NCBI GenBank assembly: GCA_965153355.1
Contig: OZ231127.1
Span: forward strand, 68,944,001 to 69,008,000
Origin: Flaccisagitta enflata
Lineage: Eukaryota; Chaetognatha; Sagittoidea; Aphragmophora
Reading direction: 5' to 3'
DNA: 64,000 bases
Position 1 is the first letter of the stretch. Every line of letters begins with the position of its first letter. The position numbers and the translations under genes are program-made. This document shows positions 28,775 to 41,036 of this stretch, piece by piece. The notes under the pieces were generated by a model. It saw only the letters and a program-made list of their open reading frames with translations. It was not told the DNA's origin and searched no databases.

Positions 28775-28776
<2 letters not shown>
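28449..28776. mobile_element. Foldback element inside a (CA)n repeat
   Basis: The arms share GTCATAG-AAAGTTCTCTATC with AGAGGGATA and CAAAATCATGT in inverted orientation, outer ends TAGCCTGACA and TTATGCTA. CA repeats lie on both sides, so the element landed in, or seeded, a CA tract. The central phrase GTACATTTTC-ATGGGATATG is shared with 42862-42996. Confidence 0.78.
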
Positions 28777-28829
<53 letters not shown>

Positions 28830-28842
28830 CACACTCACACAC

Positions 28843-28915
<73 letters not shown>

Positions 28916-28990
28916 TAGACAGACAGACCGACAGAGACAGATGGACAGACAGGCAGATGGACAGGCAAAGACAAACGACAGACAGAAATA
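28777..28990. repeat. (CA)n, (CACTCA)n, (CATACA)n and (GACA)n
   Basis: CA with periodic T substitutions (CACTCA, CATACA), then GACAGACC-type repeats. Confidence 0.97.
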
Positions 28991-29330
28991 CCGATAGAAA
29001 CTGATATACAAACAGTCCCCTAAAGATAACACAGACAGAAAAAAAGACTGTATGGTACACAGACACTTGAATTAAATACACCAGCCATTCATGTATCGAT
29101 TATTCCCGAAACAAAACAGTCGGGGCTAATTTCCGGTCAGGGCGGGAATAGTCAACCTTTCATGGCCAAAAAACTTGCGTTCAAGCCGAAATTTCTGCTA
29201 CAGGTGGAACCGGTTTAGATGGAATTTTCTAAAAAGAAAACCAAATAAAATAAGTTGGGACTTGAGCTTATCATGCATTGGAGGCGGGTTTCCGCTCGTA
29301 ACGGGTCCGTTGGAGCGGGATTCTACTGTA

Positions 29331-30412
29331 CTATCTTGGAAAAAATAAAAGTCCAAGCTGGATAATGGAATGATTTTCTTTCAAATTTTATCAAATTATG
29401 ACCATTTTTGTAAGCCCACTATTTGGAATAACCTTTTTAGAGTTTAAAAATTGCTTGGATCTGTAAGGGCTTGCCTTGGAAAAGAGTATCAAGCCATTTT
29501 GAAGCAAAATACCTCCAATTTTTTCACAATTTTTGAGAATAAACATTCCCACTCTTTTTAATGTAGATACCAAAAGAATAGAGCTATGAGTCTCTGCTTG
29601 GCGGCAATGGATAGCCCTGATCTGTGATCAATAGCTTCAAATTTGTCACCAATTTTTCTTTTAAATTTTGCAGATCAAAGCTGTAACAAAACATCATGTG
29701 TTTATCCGGGGTGCCGATTCTGTAAAGCTGCCGCGTAGCAAGAAAATTCCAACCAAGGCTGCCGCACTTTCTTCACCTGTGATATCTCGAAGTTCTTACA
29801 AAACTAGCCCTGTGAAGCTTACTAGAGATGTAAATAATCAATAAACAGATTGATCAACAGATGTAGATAATTGATTAACTTATTAACTCATTTTTACAAT
29901 GATAAAACCAGGTTTTACTCCACATTTTCATTTCAATTTGCAGTCCACTTCCAGCAAAAATATCTGCTGCTGCTTATCTTATCTCGTTTATAGTATGTTT
30001 TCCCCTCCATCTGCCGCAACTGCCGCACTTGGCGGCAGTCCTGCCACGTAGCATTGCTACCCTGCTACCCTGAATCGGCACCCCGGGTGTTTATATTCTA
30101 TCCAATTTTTCTGTCCATTCCCTGAAATCAACATTTTCACTTATTTTGATGTAAAATCCAAAAGAATAAAGCTATGAGTCTCAGCTTGGCGCCATTTGCT
30201 AGCCCTGTTTATAAGCTTCATTTTGGTCACTGATTTCTATATCAAATCATGTATATCAAAGCTAAGATATGACAAAACGTCCTGCAAAGCTTTCGCGCTC
30301 AAGGAAGAAATCCTGATAATAAGGTTTTATTCATTGGAAAAACATGATTATCATGTTTTTTCCTTGAGCGTGAAAGCACTACTATAGTGGACTTTTATTT
30401 TTTCCAAGATAG
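29331..30412. mobile_element. TA-flanked MITE with CTATCTTGG ends
   Basis: The 25-bp TIR begins CTATCTTGGAAAAAATAAAA and is perfectly inverted at 30388-30412, with TA at 29329-29330 and 30413-30414. It shares its left TA with the previous element. Inner arms GCTTTCGCGCTCAAGGA and TCCTTGAGCGTGAAAGC (30288-30379) form a second inverted pair. Non-autonomous. Confidence 0.88.
29706..30086. mobile_element. hAT-like MITE nested in the TA element
   Basis: The ends CCGGGGTGCCGATTC and GAATCGGCACCCCGG are perfect 15-bp TIRs. GTGTTTAT occurs immediately outside on both sides (29698-29705 and 30087-30094), an exact 8-bp target duplication as made by hAT transposases. 381 bp, no ORF. Confidence 0.9.
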
Positions 30413-30414
30413 TA

Positions 30415-31837
30415 TTGTCATTGAAAAGACACGCACAATGGAAATTCCGTCACGATCATTTTATACTTGAGTTAAATCATTTCCAACTCAGCTTTTTCAC
30501 TCCTATTCAAGTCATACAAACCTCAAATTCATTTCACAATTTCTGCCCTCAAATTCTATCTATTATTGGCAATTCCATTTTAATACAGCCATCCCATCCC
30601 CCCACCACCACCACCACCACCCAGTTTTCTAAGCTCCCCCCTCCAAATTTTTCCTGTCATTCTCTCTCAATTCCATTTAAAGCCGTTGTTGTCTGCGATG
30701 CTTCAAGTCAGCGAAAAAAAAAAAAAAAACAAACCAAAAAACAAAAAACAAAAAACGAAAAAAAAAAAAAAAAAGCAAATTCCCTTATCTTTCTTCTCCT
30801 TCCTCTCCTTTTCCTCGCGAGAGGGAGGAGGCTTTAGCGAGAAAGATTGAGTGGGACAAACAACGGAACAAGAACGGGGAAAAAGAAAAGAGGAACAACG
30901 TGGATTAAATTGGAAGAAAAGGGGGAGGAGGCGGAGGACGAGGAAACGGCAGACAGAAGATGTTTGAGGAGGAGAAGAAGAAAAAAAAAGAGAAAAAAGA
31001 ATAGATGAGGTTGTAGAAGGAAGATGATTTGAAGCCCAGCAGCAAGGAGCAGCAAGAAGCAACAAAGATAAATGATGCCGAGTCGGTCTGTAATGGATGA
31101 AGACTAATTCACTTTCTGTGCTTATTTCTTTAAAAACACACATTACCAAGCCATTCTTGAAGTAACGAAAGATCCTTTGTTTGATAGCAATCAAAGCAGC
31201 AGTTTTAACTGTCATTGTTTATCTAGAAAAAATGGTTTGAGACAAAAGTAAGAGAACATAGAATTCGCGTTCGAAATAACTTGTTGAAATTGTAGTGATA
31301 AAGGACCAGCAGTGATTGCTTAGAGTTAGAGACGGTGGCCCAAGAATAACGCTGAAAATGAAAAAAAAATATATATATAAATCCACATTGCTTTCTTTAT
31401 CCTTTTTCTTCATGGCCACACTTTCTCTTTTGAGCTCACGTTCGACTCGTTTAAATTTTACAAAAGCAAGTGGAGAGAAAAAAAATCTTAAAAGAGGTTT
31501 TTCTGGTGCTTTAAATTTCCTTTCTTAAAACCCCATGGCGTCTTTGTATTTTTCTTTATCTGTCTCCATCTCTGCCCGCCCTTTCTTTTGTCTATGTCTA
31601 TCAGCCTTTGTTTTGAGGAGGTATCTTTGTCTCTATCTCGAATTTGAATCAGCGTTTTTTCCTGTGTGTGTACCTGTCTGTATGTCCGCTGCTCTAACAC
31701 TCTTGTCTCTGTCAGTGTTTCTTACTTTCTCTCTCTGTCTCTTGTTTGTCTGTTGCGCTCCAAACCATTGTTTTTCTTGCTTTATCTATCTGTGTGTCTA
31801 TCTGTCTGTCTGTCTCTTTGTCTTTCTTTTTATCTTA

Positions 31838-31841
<4 letters not shown>
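30415..31841. other. No gene recognised
   Basis: Holds a CCACCA run (30600-30622), an A-rich patch (30711-30777), a purine-rich patch (30880-31020) and Tyr/Ser/Leu-coding pyrimidine-rich sequence (31540-31840). No exon can be supported. Confidence 0.5.

Positions 31842-31909
<68 letters not shown>
31842..31909. repeat. (TC)n microsatellite
   Basis: Pure TC, preceded by CTGTCTGT repeats. Confidence 0.97.
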
Positions 31910-31912
<3 letters not shown>

Positions 31913-32062
31913 ATTGAGATATGTCGTCGTTTAAACTCCTAGGCGGATAACTCTACTGATTTTGGTGCGGATCTTGTCCTTTTCACCATAACGTGTAAGC
32001 TAGATATTGTGGCATCTTAGTTGACCAACAACAGCGCGATCCCCCAGCCTATAAGATCGACA

Positions 32063-32065
<3 letters not shown>

Positions 32066-32122
<57 letters not shown>
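32066..32122. repeat. (TC)n microsatellite
   Basis: Pure TC array of about 28 units. Confidence 0.97.
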
Positions 32123-32124
<2 letters not shown>

Positions 32125-32132
32125 CTGCCCGA

Positions 32133-32377
32133 TGTATGGATGATTACGGTCATGAGGAAGGTGGTGAAAATGACAATGATGACAACGACAATGACAAAGT
32201 CGATGATATCAGCAATGACAATGATAACTATGATGATGATGATGAGGCTAATGATGACAATGATGATGAGGCTGTTGGATGTGTTGATGACGATGACAAC
32301 GATGTTAATGACGATGATGAGGATGATAATGATTATGAAGATGATAATGATGATGACTATGATAATAATAATGGTAA
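32133..32377. repeat. Cryptic GAT/GAC trinucleotide tract
   Basis: An imperfect (GATGA/AATGA) repeat that reads as an Asp/Asn/Glu-rich frame on one strand and Ile/Val-rich on the other. Its irregularity suggests an old, decaying trinucleotide repeat rather than a coding exon. Confidence 0.75.
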
Positions 32378-33360
32378 ATGTCATGGTTCCACAGCATGCT
32401 GGTGGGCCCGACTTTCTAACAATCTATGTTAGCCCAAGCCTCAGATACATCATAATATAGGAATTAAATGGTTCTAAGACATTCATAACTACCCAGTGCA
32501 CAATTTTAAACCATTTTTTGTGACCCTCCCTACCCCTAGGGGGTCTACAAATTTGATCGAAGGGCTCTTTTTGGCTTGTCTCCATTCTGTCTCTAGTAGA
32601 AAATAGCAAGCAAATCAAATAAAAAATGTCTTATCATATGATATTATGAGTTTTCATTGACCATTATTAATCCCACAGTATACACAAACAATTTCAACTC
32701 ATTACCCAGACAATAAGTTATCAAAAAATGGTGTAAATAGCAACTTATCCCTTCCTCGATTTTTTTGCTTTTTTTCTCTCAAAGCTGAACATTATGACAT
32801 TTCTTTTTTAACTCATTTTGCTTAAACATAAAACATATTTTCTTTTACCATTCGATGGAAAACAACTTGAGGATCATTTCCCTCCATTTTCATATTATTG
32901 GGTTGATCCTAAGCAGAGAAATAGAAATTTTCTTTGAGCGTATCAATTCGCAAACACCCTCAAATTTGTTCCTAAAGCTTACCTAACGCTTTGGATATGC
33001 CACTATTGTGTCAAAGTGACACAATTTACATGAAAACTGATAACACCATGTCAAAGAGCATGAAATTTTGATTGTACCCTGATAATTTGAAATCTTAACT
33101 ACCAAGCGTTTAGCCACAATGAAATTTTACATTTTGTTAATCCTCAAAGTGTGAACAGTATTGATACGCTCGTCGGACGATCGTTGTATTTATTTTCTTC
33201 TTAGCGGAGGTCAAGATTTTGCGGACTTTAAAGGAAAAAAAATCAATATGTCAAATTTACATAAATGCGCATATCTTATGTACCCTTTGAGCTACACCCA
33301 TGATTTTTTGCGGGAAAACGGACTTTACCAAGAGGATCAGGGGAAAAAAATTGGTCATCT
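32378..33360. other. No gene recognised
   Basis: AT-rich unique sequence. No exon-like or repeat element is recognised. Confidence 0.5.
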
Positions 33361-33560
33361 GAAGATGAATCCAACCGGCCCAACCAGCCCAACCAACCTA
33401 CCAGATGAAAAAACGAAAAAGTGGCATAACTTTTAAATGAGTAAGCCGATTTGGCTAAAATTTTGCATGAAAGTTGTTGAAGAGTATCTACATTACTAGT
33501 ATGAAGAAGAGCTCGGCAGAACAAATTTTTACCGCAATGCCCAACCAACCAAAAATGGTG
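33361..33560 (-). repeat. Dispersed monomer related to the 54-kb satellite
   Basis: On the minus strand it reads AAAGTTATGCCAC, then GGTAGGTTGGTTGGGCTGGT and GGGCCGGTTGG. This resembles the AAGTTATGCAC...GGTAGGCTGGTTGGG order of the tandem satellite at 53935-54880. Confidence 0.5.
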
Positions 33561-34250
33561 CTTAGAGAGATTTTTTGAAATTCATAAAATTTCGATTTTT
33601 TTCCATGAAACATCCACAAACTATTGTGTTTAAACACAATTTAGGTAAAAAATATTCTCATATCGATTGTTTTGCTACAATATGCTTAATTTTGTATTTT
33701 TTTGTGGACAAAATCTGTCTAATTAAGCTTAATTTGCATGAAAAATGAGCTCAATTAACAAAATTCTTCTATGTATCCTTGAATGTTACTTCATGAGCTT
33801 TACAGTGATGTATAGTTTTGTTGAATTTTAATCATTAAAAAAATGGCTAGTTCTACCCCTGCCCACTTGACGTTTGTTGACATTTGCGATGATGATGATG
33901 ATGATGATAATGAGCGGAATAGCAAAAAAACAAGTGAAGCGGGGTCACAATATTGCTGCGTATGGGTGGGCAGGGGTGTCCAACCCCCATCCATACCCTA
34001 AATCCCATCCAACACACAAATATCATTCAAAACGCTTGTTTTTTTGATGCCTTTAATTATCGAATATATCAGGTTGAGACTAGTTTGGTGTCGATCTAGA
34101 ATAGATTCAGTACACAAAAGACTGAAAAAAGAATCACCAAAGCAATGCAATGTTTTCCCTGTTGCTTGGGTGTCAAACACTGACAAATATGTTGCTCGTT
34201 TTTTTTTTCTTTTTTCTTTTTTTGCCATCGTTATTTGTAAATGAGACTGA
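33561..34250. other. No gene recognised
   Basis: Unique AT-rich sequence with a short GAT repeat at 33887-33910. Confidence 0.5.
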
Positions 34251-34293
34251 TTTTCTGTCTATCTGTCTGTCTGTCCATCTGTCTGTCTGTCTA

Positions 34294-34351
<58 letters not shown>
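34251..34351. repeat. (CTGT)n then (CT)n
   Basis: CTGT with CTAT variants gives way to CT at 34314. Confidence 0.97.
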
Positions 34352-34355
<4 letters not shown>

Positions 34356-34689
34356 CTGACTCTGCACTGGACACAGGAACGAGATCGTGGTTTCAAAAGG
34401 TCACAGGATATTGGTTGATGTTGAGATCACTATCCTGTAGTGTTGTATTCCCACAATATAGTCTATCATATGTTACATCAATATCTTGATCCACCGCAGT
34501 AGGCGGGACCGCTCTATCAAGATCCCGCACCAAAATGAGTACATCCATCTGTGCCCCTTCCTTAAAAATCGATATACCAGCTGTTATTCTCCATCGACAC
34601 GGTTACGATTTTGAAATATCGTTTTGCGTCTCTAGCATTCACTTTCCTTGAATTTTCTGAACAATTCACTCGCAAGTTTTGACTATCGT

Positions 34690-34795
34690 TCGTACTGTCA
34701 CTGCCACTATCATTGTCACTGTCACTGTCACTGTCATTGTCACGGCCACCATCACTGTTACTGTCGTTGTCATTGTCATTGTCATTGTGGTTTAG
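34690..34795. repeat. (TGTCAC/TGTCAT)n hexanucleotide
   Basis: Imperfect hexamer repeat with C/T variation at the last base. It produces a Cys-His alternating frame that mimics a metal-binding peptide. Confidence 0.9.
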
Positions 34796-35501
<706 letters not shown>

Positions 35502-35677
35502 TTATTACACATGGAAAAATGACCATGATTCAGGTCGAGCTCAGGAAATTGGTGTGCGTGGTAATAGTTGAGTGATGGAGTGGTACGTTTTTTGCATTTC
35601 CTTCATATCATTCATGCATTTCTTACTCAATCATTCATTCATTCATTCAATCATCCATTAAATCATCCATTCATTTA

Positions 35678-36660
35678 ACTATGGCAAAAATAAAAACCGA
35701 ACAACATGTTTGTCAATGTTTTCTACCCAAGCAATGGGAAAAACATAGCAAAATTGGTGACTATTTTGAAGCTCTGCGAAAGATCTTTCAAATGAGACCT
35801 TGCTGAATGTCCTAGTTTTATCCGTTTAGAAATGGCATGAGAATGAAGACTGGTTGTCAGGAATTTGAAAATTCACTACAAGATTTTCATGTTTTTACTT
35901 TGTTGTAACATAGAAACTAAACGATTTGAGTTAAAAATTCGTTCTTGGCGCCATTTTAAAGAAAATTTGAAGCTCTTTAATTTGATCATGGATATCATGT
36001 GTCTGTGACCATTCTGAGTCGTATTATCAAGAGAAACAGTAAGACTAAAATTACTTGTTACCATGGCAAAAAAACAAACCAGATGCCATTTTTTGAATAA
36101 GGATTGCTCATTAACTACAAAAGATAAACCCTTAAAATCCATGACGGTTTCAAAGAGCTTTAAAAGATCTTTCATTTGAGCTCTCACAGAACATTGTAGC
36201 TCCAAAACTTTAGAAATTATGATGCTTTAAAGATAACCCCTCAGAAATCTCAAATCTGGTTTCCATCTTTTAAGAGTAACCAACTTTGAATTGATATAGC
36301 TCCTAAACGAATAAGAATCAGGATTTCTGCTTGGTTCCATCTTGTAGAGAATTCAAAATACTTCATCTTTATCTTGCATTTGGTATCATTCATTTAAATT
36401 CTTCATTCTACAAAATATGTAAAACAAAAGTATCTTGTTGTCAGACACAGAAATTTGCTTTCTTTGGCAATCAAGAAAATGGGTGCTTAACTTCAATCCT
36501 TTGTCATTTGAAAACGACTTCAGCTAGAAATTTCTGCTTGGTCTAGATTTGTAGAGTTTTTGAAGCTCTTTAAAATGCTCTTAGATTTTAAGTAAAAAGA
36601 ATGAACAGTTTTCAGTCAATTAAGAAAAACAAAGTGTTCGGTTTTTTATTTTGCCATAGT
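35678..36660. mobile_element. TIR element inserted in an ATTC microsatellite
   Basis: The left end ACTATGGCAAAAATAAAAAC and the right end GTTTTTTATTTTGCCATAGT are near-perfect TIRs with TA outside (35676-35677 and 36661-36662). ATTC-type repeats lie on both sides. The body has AT-rich internal repeats (GAAGCTCTTTAAA, AAATGGCA) and no transposase. A decayed relative is at 4368-5868. Confidence 0.85.
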
Positions 36661-36815
36661 TATTCATTCATTCACTCATTCACTCAATCATTCACTCATT
36701 CATTCACTCATCCATCGATGATCCATCCAATCGTCCATACATCCCATCATCCATCCATCCATCCATCATTTCATCCATCCATCCATCCTTACATCCATCT
36801 ATCCATCTATCCCTC
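36661..36815. repeat. (ATTC)n and (ATCC)n microsatellite
   Basis: ATTCACTC repeats drift into CATCCATC repeats. The left part of the same microsatellite is at 35630-35675. Confidence 0.95.
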
Positions 36816-37204
36816 CAGTTGTCAATACCGTTCCATCATGATGTTATCAAAACAGTTATCAACACATACCTCCCCCCTCCACAAATCCCTCCTTCCAAAG
36901 GCCGACATTGGAAATGGATAATAAAATCAACCTACTCACTTTTTTATTCTTACTCTTACTACAGCCCAAGTCTTATTCGTATCCGATCTCATTTTTTTCT
37001 TGAAGTCGATTCCACAATTCAATTTCTTCATGGCGAAGCACACATATAAAGTGTCATTGGAAGTCTGTTTGTGATAGCCACTTTAGTGGAAACGAATTTG
37101 CCTCCCTCCATCTCCGGCTCCTTACAACTTAGCGTATACTTGCTCTTTTTTTTCTCTATATTTCTTTTCATTGTTCATTCTCTCTCTTTTTCTTTCTATC
37201 ATTC

Positions 37205-37218
37205 TTTCCTTCTTCCAT

Positions 37219-37298
<80 letters not shown>

Positions 37299-37430
37299 TC
37301 CTTCCTTCCTTCCTTCCTTCCTTCCTTCCTTCATTCATTCATTCATTCATTCATTCATTTATTCATTCATTCATTCATTCATTCATTCATTCGGTCTTTC
37401 TTTCTTTCTTTCATTCTTTCTTTTTTACTT
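37205..37430. repeat. Compound (CTTT)n(CCTT)n(CATT)n
   Basis: TTTC runs 37218-37299, CTTC 37300-37331 and ATTC 37332-37391, then TTTC again. The sharp block boundaries show successive point changes that were then amplified. Confidence 0.97.
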
Positions 37431-37561
37431 CACTTTTTTTCTTTCTTTCGTTGGGCCCTCTGGGTGGCGGATTTGAGTCCTGCGCATGACAGGTTCTTTA
37501 ATTTAAGGTTAAGAGACTTGCACTGCTGTTGGGACTCAGGGAAGGGTTACTACGATCTCTG

Positions 37562-38090
37562 AAGAAGGCTGGAGGTCTAAATGATTCATCAGTCCCTAGT
37601 AACAACAATTACAACGTCATGCCACTGAAGAGAATGCCACTGACATCATGCTTTTGAAAAGCATGCCCTGAAGTTATGAATTGTGTCACTAAAGATGAAG
37701 CCACATGGTAAAGATGCCGTAGACACCGCGCCACTGCCGAGAATGCAGATCACGTAACGCCATACAAGTAACGTCAACACCGTGACGCCACCGCGGTGAC
37801 GCCAACGTGGTCGTCGATGCGACGTCACTTCACAGGATAATCGAGTTTGATAGGACGATAAAGTTTTGACGCGACAAGAACCCGTAAACGAAACTCGGAA
37901 GATGAAAGGCAAAGAAGCGTCGTTTTCATTGAATGGGTGCAAACACGCGGCGCACGTTTTATGGATTATTACTACGAAAAGCACGCAGCTAATCGAGACG
38001 TTGTGCACGCAAACGCACGTAGAATCTGCGTGTTCATTTTCCATCAGTATCGAGAATAGAATAAAAAAAAAAAAAAAAACCAACATTTGT
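37562..38090. other. CpG-rich segment ending in poly-A
   Basis: CpG-rich from 37690 to 38040, with recurring ATGCCACTG and GTGACGCCA phrases (37615-37805). It ends GAATAGAATAAAA followed by a run of A (38059-38078). It could be a retroposed transcript. The frames on both strands (for example 37866-38093 plus) have no recognised domain. Confidence 0.4.
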
Positions 38091-38293
38091 TGATTTATCT
38101 TTTGTCAAACTTATGTGTATTGTCTTATAAGTTATAGCGAAGCTGCCCCATTGCCAATATAGAGGTAACTACAAAATCTCTTATGGGACAGTAGGTTGCA
38201 TACCTTATAGGCGGGCATTGCCTTATTATCGGGTGCGCTCAAGTGGTACTCCATTGTATACCAAACTGTGCATGTTCGCGGAAAAAAAAAAAA

Positions 38294-38297
<4 letters not shown>

Positions 38298-38372
<75 letters not shown>

Positions 38373-38393
38373 GAGAGAGAGAGAGAGAGAGAG
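38298..38393. repeat. (GA)n microsatellite
   Basis: GA array with one GT interruption, flanked by A-runs on both sides. Confidence 0.97.
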
Positions 38394-38484
38394 AAAAAAA
38401 AAAACAACAACGTCATTAGACCTAAGTCGCGTACGTCGGCACTTTCAAAACATGTGTAAAGAAGCGAGCCGCTGGGAGAGTCTA

Positions 38485-39030
38485 AATAGTCGCAAAAGCG
38501 TTAGATGGTCAGTAAGGTACCAAGGCTCCTAAGTGAGTGTATGAGGGTGTGGAGGTGGTGAGAGGGGCAGCGGCCCTGAAGGAGCCAATGACCTATGCTG
38601 TTTTTTTTTTTTTTTTTTTTTTTTTTAGCCTGGAGGCTGGAATTGGGTCCCTGAAGCTGGGATTTGAGCTTAGAGGCAGGGATTTGAGCCTCAAGACTGA
38701 TTTGAGCCTCAAGCTGGTATTTGAGCCTGAAGGCTGGGATTGGGCCTAGAGGCTGGGATTTGAGCCTTGAGGCTGGGATTTGGGCCTTGAGGCTGGGATT
38801 TGGGCCTCGAGGTCGGGATTTGGGCCTCGAGGCTGAGATTTGGGCAATGAGGCTGAGATTTGGGCCTCGAGGCTAGGATTTGGGCCTCGAGGCTGGGATT
38901 GGGGCCTCGAGGCTAGGATATGGTCTCTAAAGGAAAGTGGGGGGAGGAGGGAGAAGAAGAAGGAGAAGGAGGAGGAACAGAAAATTTATATGTGTGAGAG
39001 CAGCAATACTGTCTCGGGGCTGCTGCCCAA
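38485..39030 (+). mobile_element. Family M element, copy 3
   Basis: Starts AATAGTCGCAAAAGCGTTAG, left arm GGGCAGCGGCCCTGAAGGAG with CCAATGACCTATGCTG, then a run of T (38600-38627), a 20-bp array (GGGCCTCGAGGCTGGGATTT, 38630-38925), and the right arm remnant TATATGTGTGAGAGCAG...GGGGCTGCTGCCC. Confidence 0.85.
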
Positions 39031-39266
39031 AGGGTATTACCCCCTGCACCTTTCAATGATTTTGGAAAAAAGTTGATCTTTTGAATTTTTTTTCTTGAGT
39101 TTAAGTGGAAAGGCATAAACGATTTCTAACAAACGGAACCACAAGACAACTACTCCCTTCCTCAATATTTCATCAGTTTACTTATAATTTAGCATCAGAG
39201 ACAGTTATGATGAAAAAATCTTATCAAAAAGAAGTGGCGGCATCTTAATTCCAGTATGAAAAGTAA

Positions 39267-39474
39267 GGCAGACAGACGGACAAACATTTTTTTTCAAAAC
39301 GTTGTTTTAAATGGCTGTTTACTCCACAAAGTTTCTTTTTTACCATTCAGAGATTTAAAACCGCTTTAAAAAGCCTTTGAAACAGTTTTGTGACGGACGG
39401 ACGGACCAACAAGCGGACCAACGGACTGACCAAAAAGTGGCTTATACAGTCGCGTAGCACGCGACTAAAAAAAA
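39267..39474 (+). mobile_element. Family A relative, subtype B, with hairpin
   Basis: Same body as 11055-11268, but the 3' end is intact: GGACGGACGGACC tract, AAAAGTGGCTTATACAGTCG, stem AGTCGCG-TAGCA-CGCGACT and an A8 tail. Confidence 0.85.
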
Positions 39475-39674
39475 GAGAGACATAGAGAGAGAGGGAGAGA
39501 CACACAGACGGAGAGGCGCACAGACAGACTAACAATCAGAGCCGAAACAGTGACAGAAAGAGACAGAAAAAGCCACAGGGACTGAGAGGAAAAGATTTAA
39601 AATGCAAGAAAGGGAGAGAGACAACAAAAGTTAGACATAGAGACTCAGGGATCCAGTAAAGAGTAGGAGCATAG

Positions 39675-40120
39675 AAAATTCATCCTCATATTCTTCGCCC
39701 TTCGCATCATCTTACCCCCCCTCCTTTGCCCCTTCCTCCTCATATTCATCCTTATCTTCTCCCGCATCATCTTATTCCCTCCCCTCCTTTGCCCCTTCCT
39801 CCTCATATTTATCATCATATTCTTCGCCCTTCGCATCATCTTACCCCCCCTCCTTTGCCCCTTCCTCCTCATATTCATCATCATATTCTTCGCCCTTTGC
39901 GCCATCTTGCCCCCCCCCCACTCCGTTGCCCCCTTCTCATATTCATCATCATATTCTTCGCCCTTTGCGCCATCTTGCCCCCCCCCCTCCTTTGCCTCCT
40001 TCCTCCTCATATTTAACCTCATATTTTCGCCCTTCCCGTCATCTTACCCCCCTCCCTCCTTTGCCCCTTCCTCCTCATATTCATCCTCATATTCTTCGCC
40101 CTTCGCGCCATCTTGCCACG
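39675..40120. repeat. About 66-bp minisatellite
   Basis: Six to seven copies of CCTCCTTTGCCCCTTCCTCC, then TCATATTCATC and ATATTCTTCGCCCTTCGC to ATCTTACCCCC. Unit length varies from 63 to 70 by C-run changes. Confidence 0.9.
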
Positions 40121-40184
40121 TGGGATGAATTCTTCCTCTCGAAATTCCATGCATTGATAAGTATCGTTGGAGTTGTTGGCTTTG

Positions 40185-40736
40185 GCTTCTTCTGCTGCTG
40201 CTTCTTCTTCTTCTTCTTCTTCTTCTTCTTCTTCTTCTTCTTCTTCTTCTTCTTCTTCTTCTTCTTCTTCTTCTTCTTCTTCTTCTTCTTCTTCTCCCTC
40301 TTCTTCTGCTTCTTCTTCTTCTTCTTTTCCTTCTTCTTCCTCTTCTTCTTCCTCTTCTTCTTTTTCTTCTTCTTCTTCATCTTCTTGTTCTTGTTCTTGT
40401 TCTTGTTCTTCTTCTTTTTCGTTTTCTTTTTCTTTTTTTCTTCTTCTTCTTCTTCTTCTTCTTCTTCTTCTTCTTCTTCTATTTTGTTTTCTTCTTCTTC
40501 TTCTTCTTCTTCTTCTTCTTCTTCTTCTTCATTTTGTTTTTTCTTCTTCTTTCTTCTTTCTTTCTTCTTCTTTCTTCTTTCTTTCTTCTTCTTTCTTCTT
40601 TCTTTCTTCTTCTTTCTTCTTCTTTCTTCTCTTCTGCTCCTGCAATTTTTCTTCTTGTTCTTCTTCTTCTTCTCTTCATTTCTTCTGCCTTTTTTTCTTT
40701 TCTTTTCTTTTTCTTTTCCCTTCTTCTTCTTCTTCT

Positions 40737-40783
<47 letters not shown>

Positions 40784-40787
40784 TTCT

Positions 40788-40828
<41 letters not shown>

Positions 40829-40840
40829 CGCTTTCTTTAC
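40185..40840. repeat. (TTC)n tract, about 650 bp
   Basis: Long CTT/TTC trinucleotide with TTTC and TTGTTC variants. It gives poly-Phe, poly-Ser and poly-Leu frames and, on the other strand, poly-Glu, poly-Lys and poly-Arg frames. The GAA counterpart is on the plus strand at 48364-48840. Confidence 0.97.
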
Positions 40841-40917
40841 TCTGCTTTGCCTTCGCCTTGGCCGAGCCTCGAGGCGGCCGATGCACCCGCCTTTCGTTCG
40901 TCCCTCGTTTCCGTTCC

Positions 40918-41036
40918 TTCCTTTGTCCTTGTCCTTGTCATGGTCCTTGGCATGGTTAGTGTCCTTGTCCTTGTCTAGGTTCTTGTCCTTGTCATGGTCC
41001 TTGGCATTGTTAGTGTCCTTGTCCTTGTCATGGTCA
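40918..41036. repeat. (GTCCTT)n hexanucleotide
   Basis: GTCCTT with GTCATG and GGCATG variants, in two larger copies of about 60 bp. On the minus strand it reads as a Lys-Asp-rich frame. Confidence 0.88.

Noticed and set aside
32136-32432. Asp/Asn-rich acidic protein
   Set aside because: The frame follows an imperfect GAT/GAC repeat. The other frames are also open (Met/Thr-rich and Ile/Val-rich).
34690-34795. Cys/His-rich metal-binding peptide
   Set aside because: The alternating Cys-His frame is produced by a TGTCAC/TGTCAT hexamer repeat.
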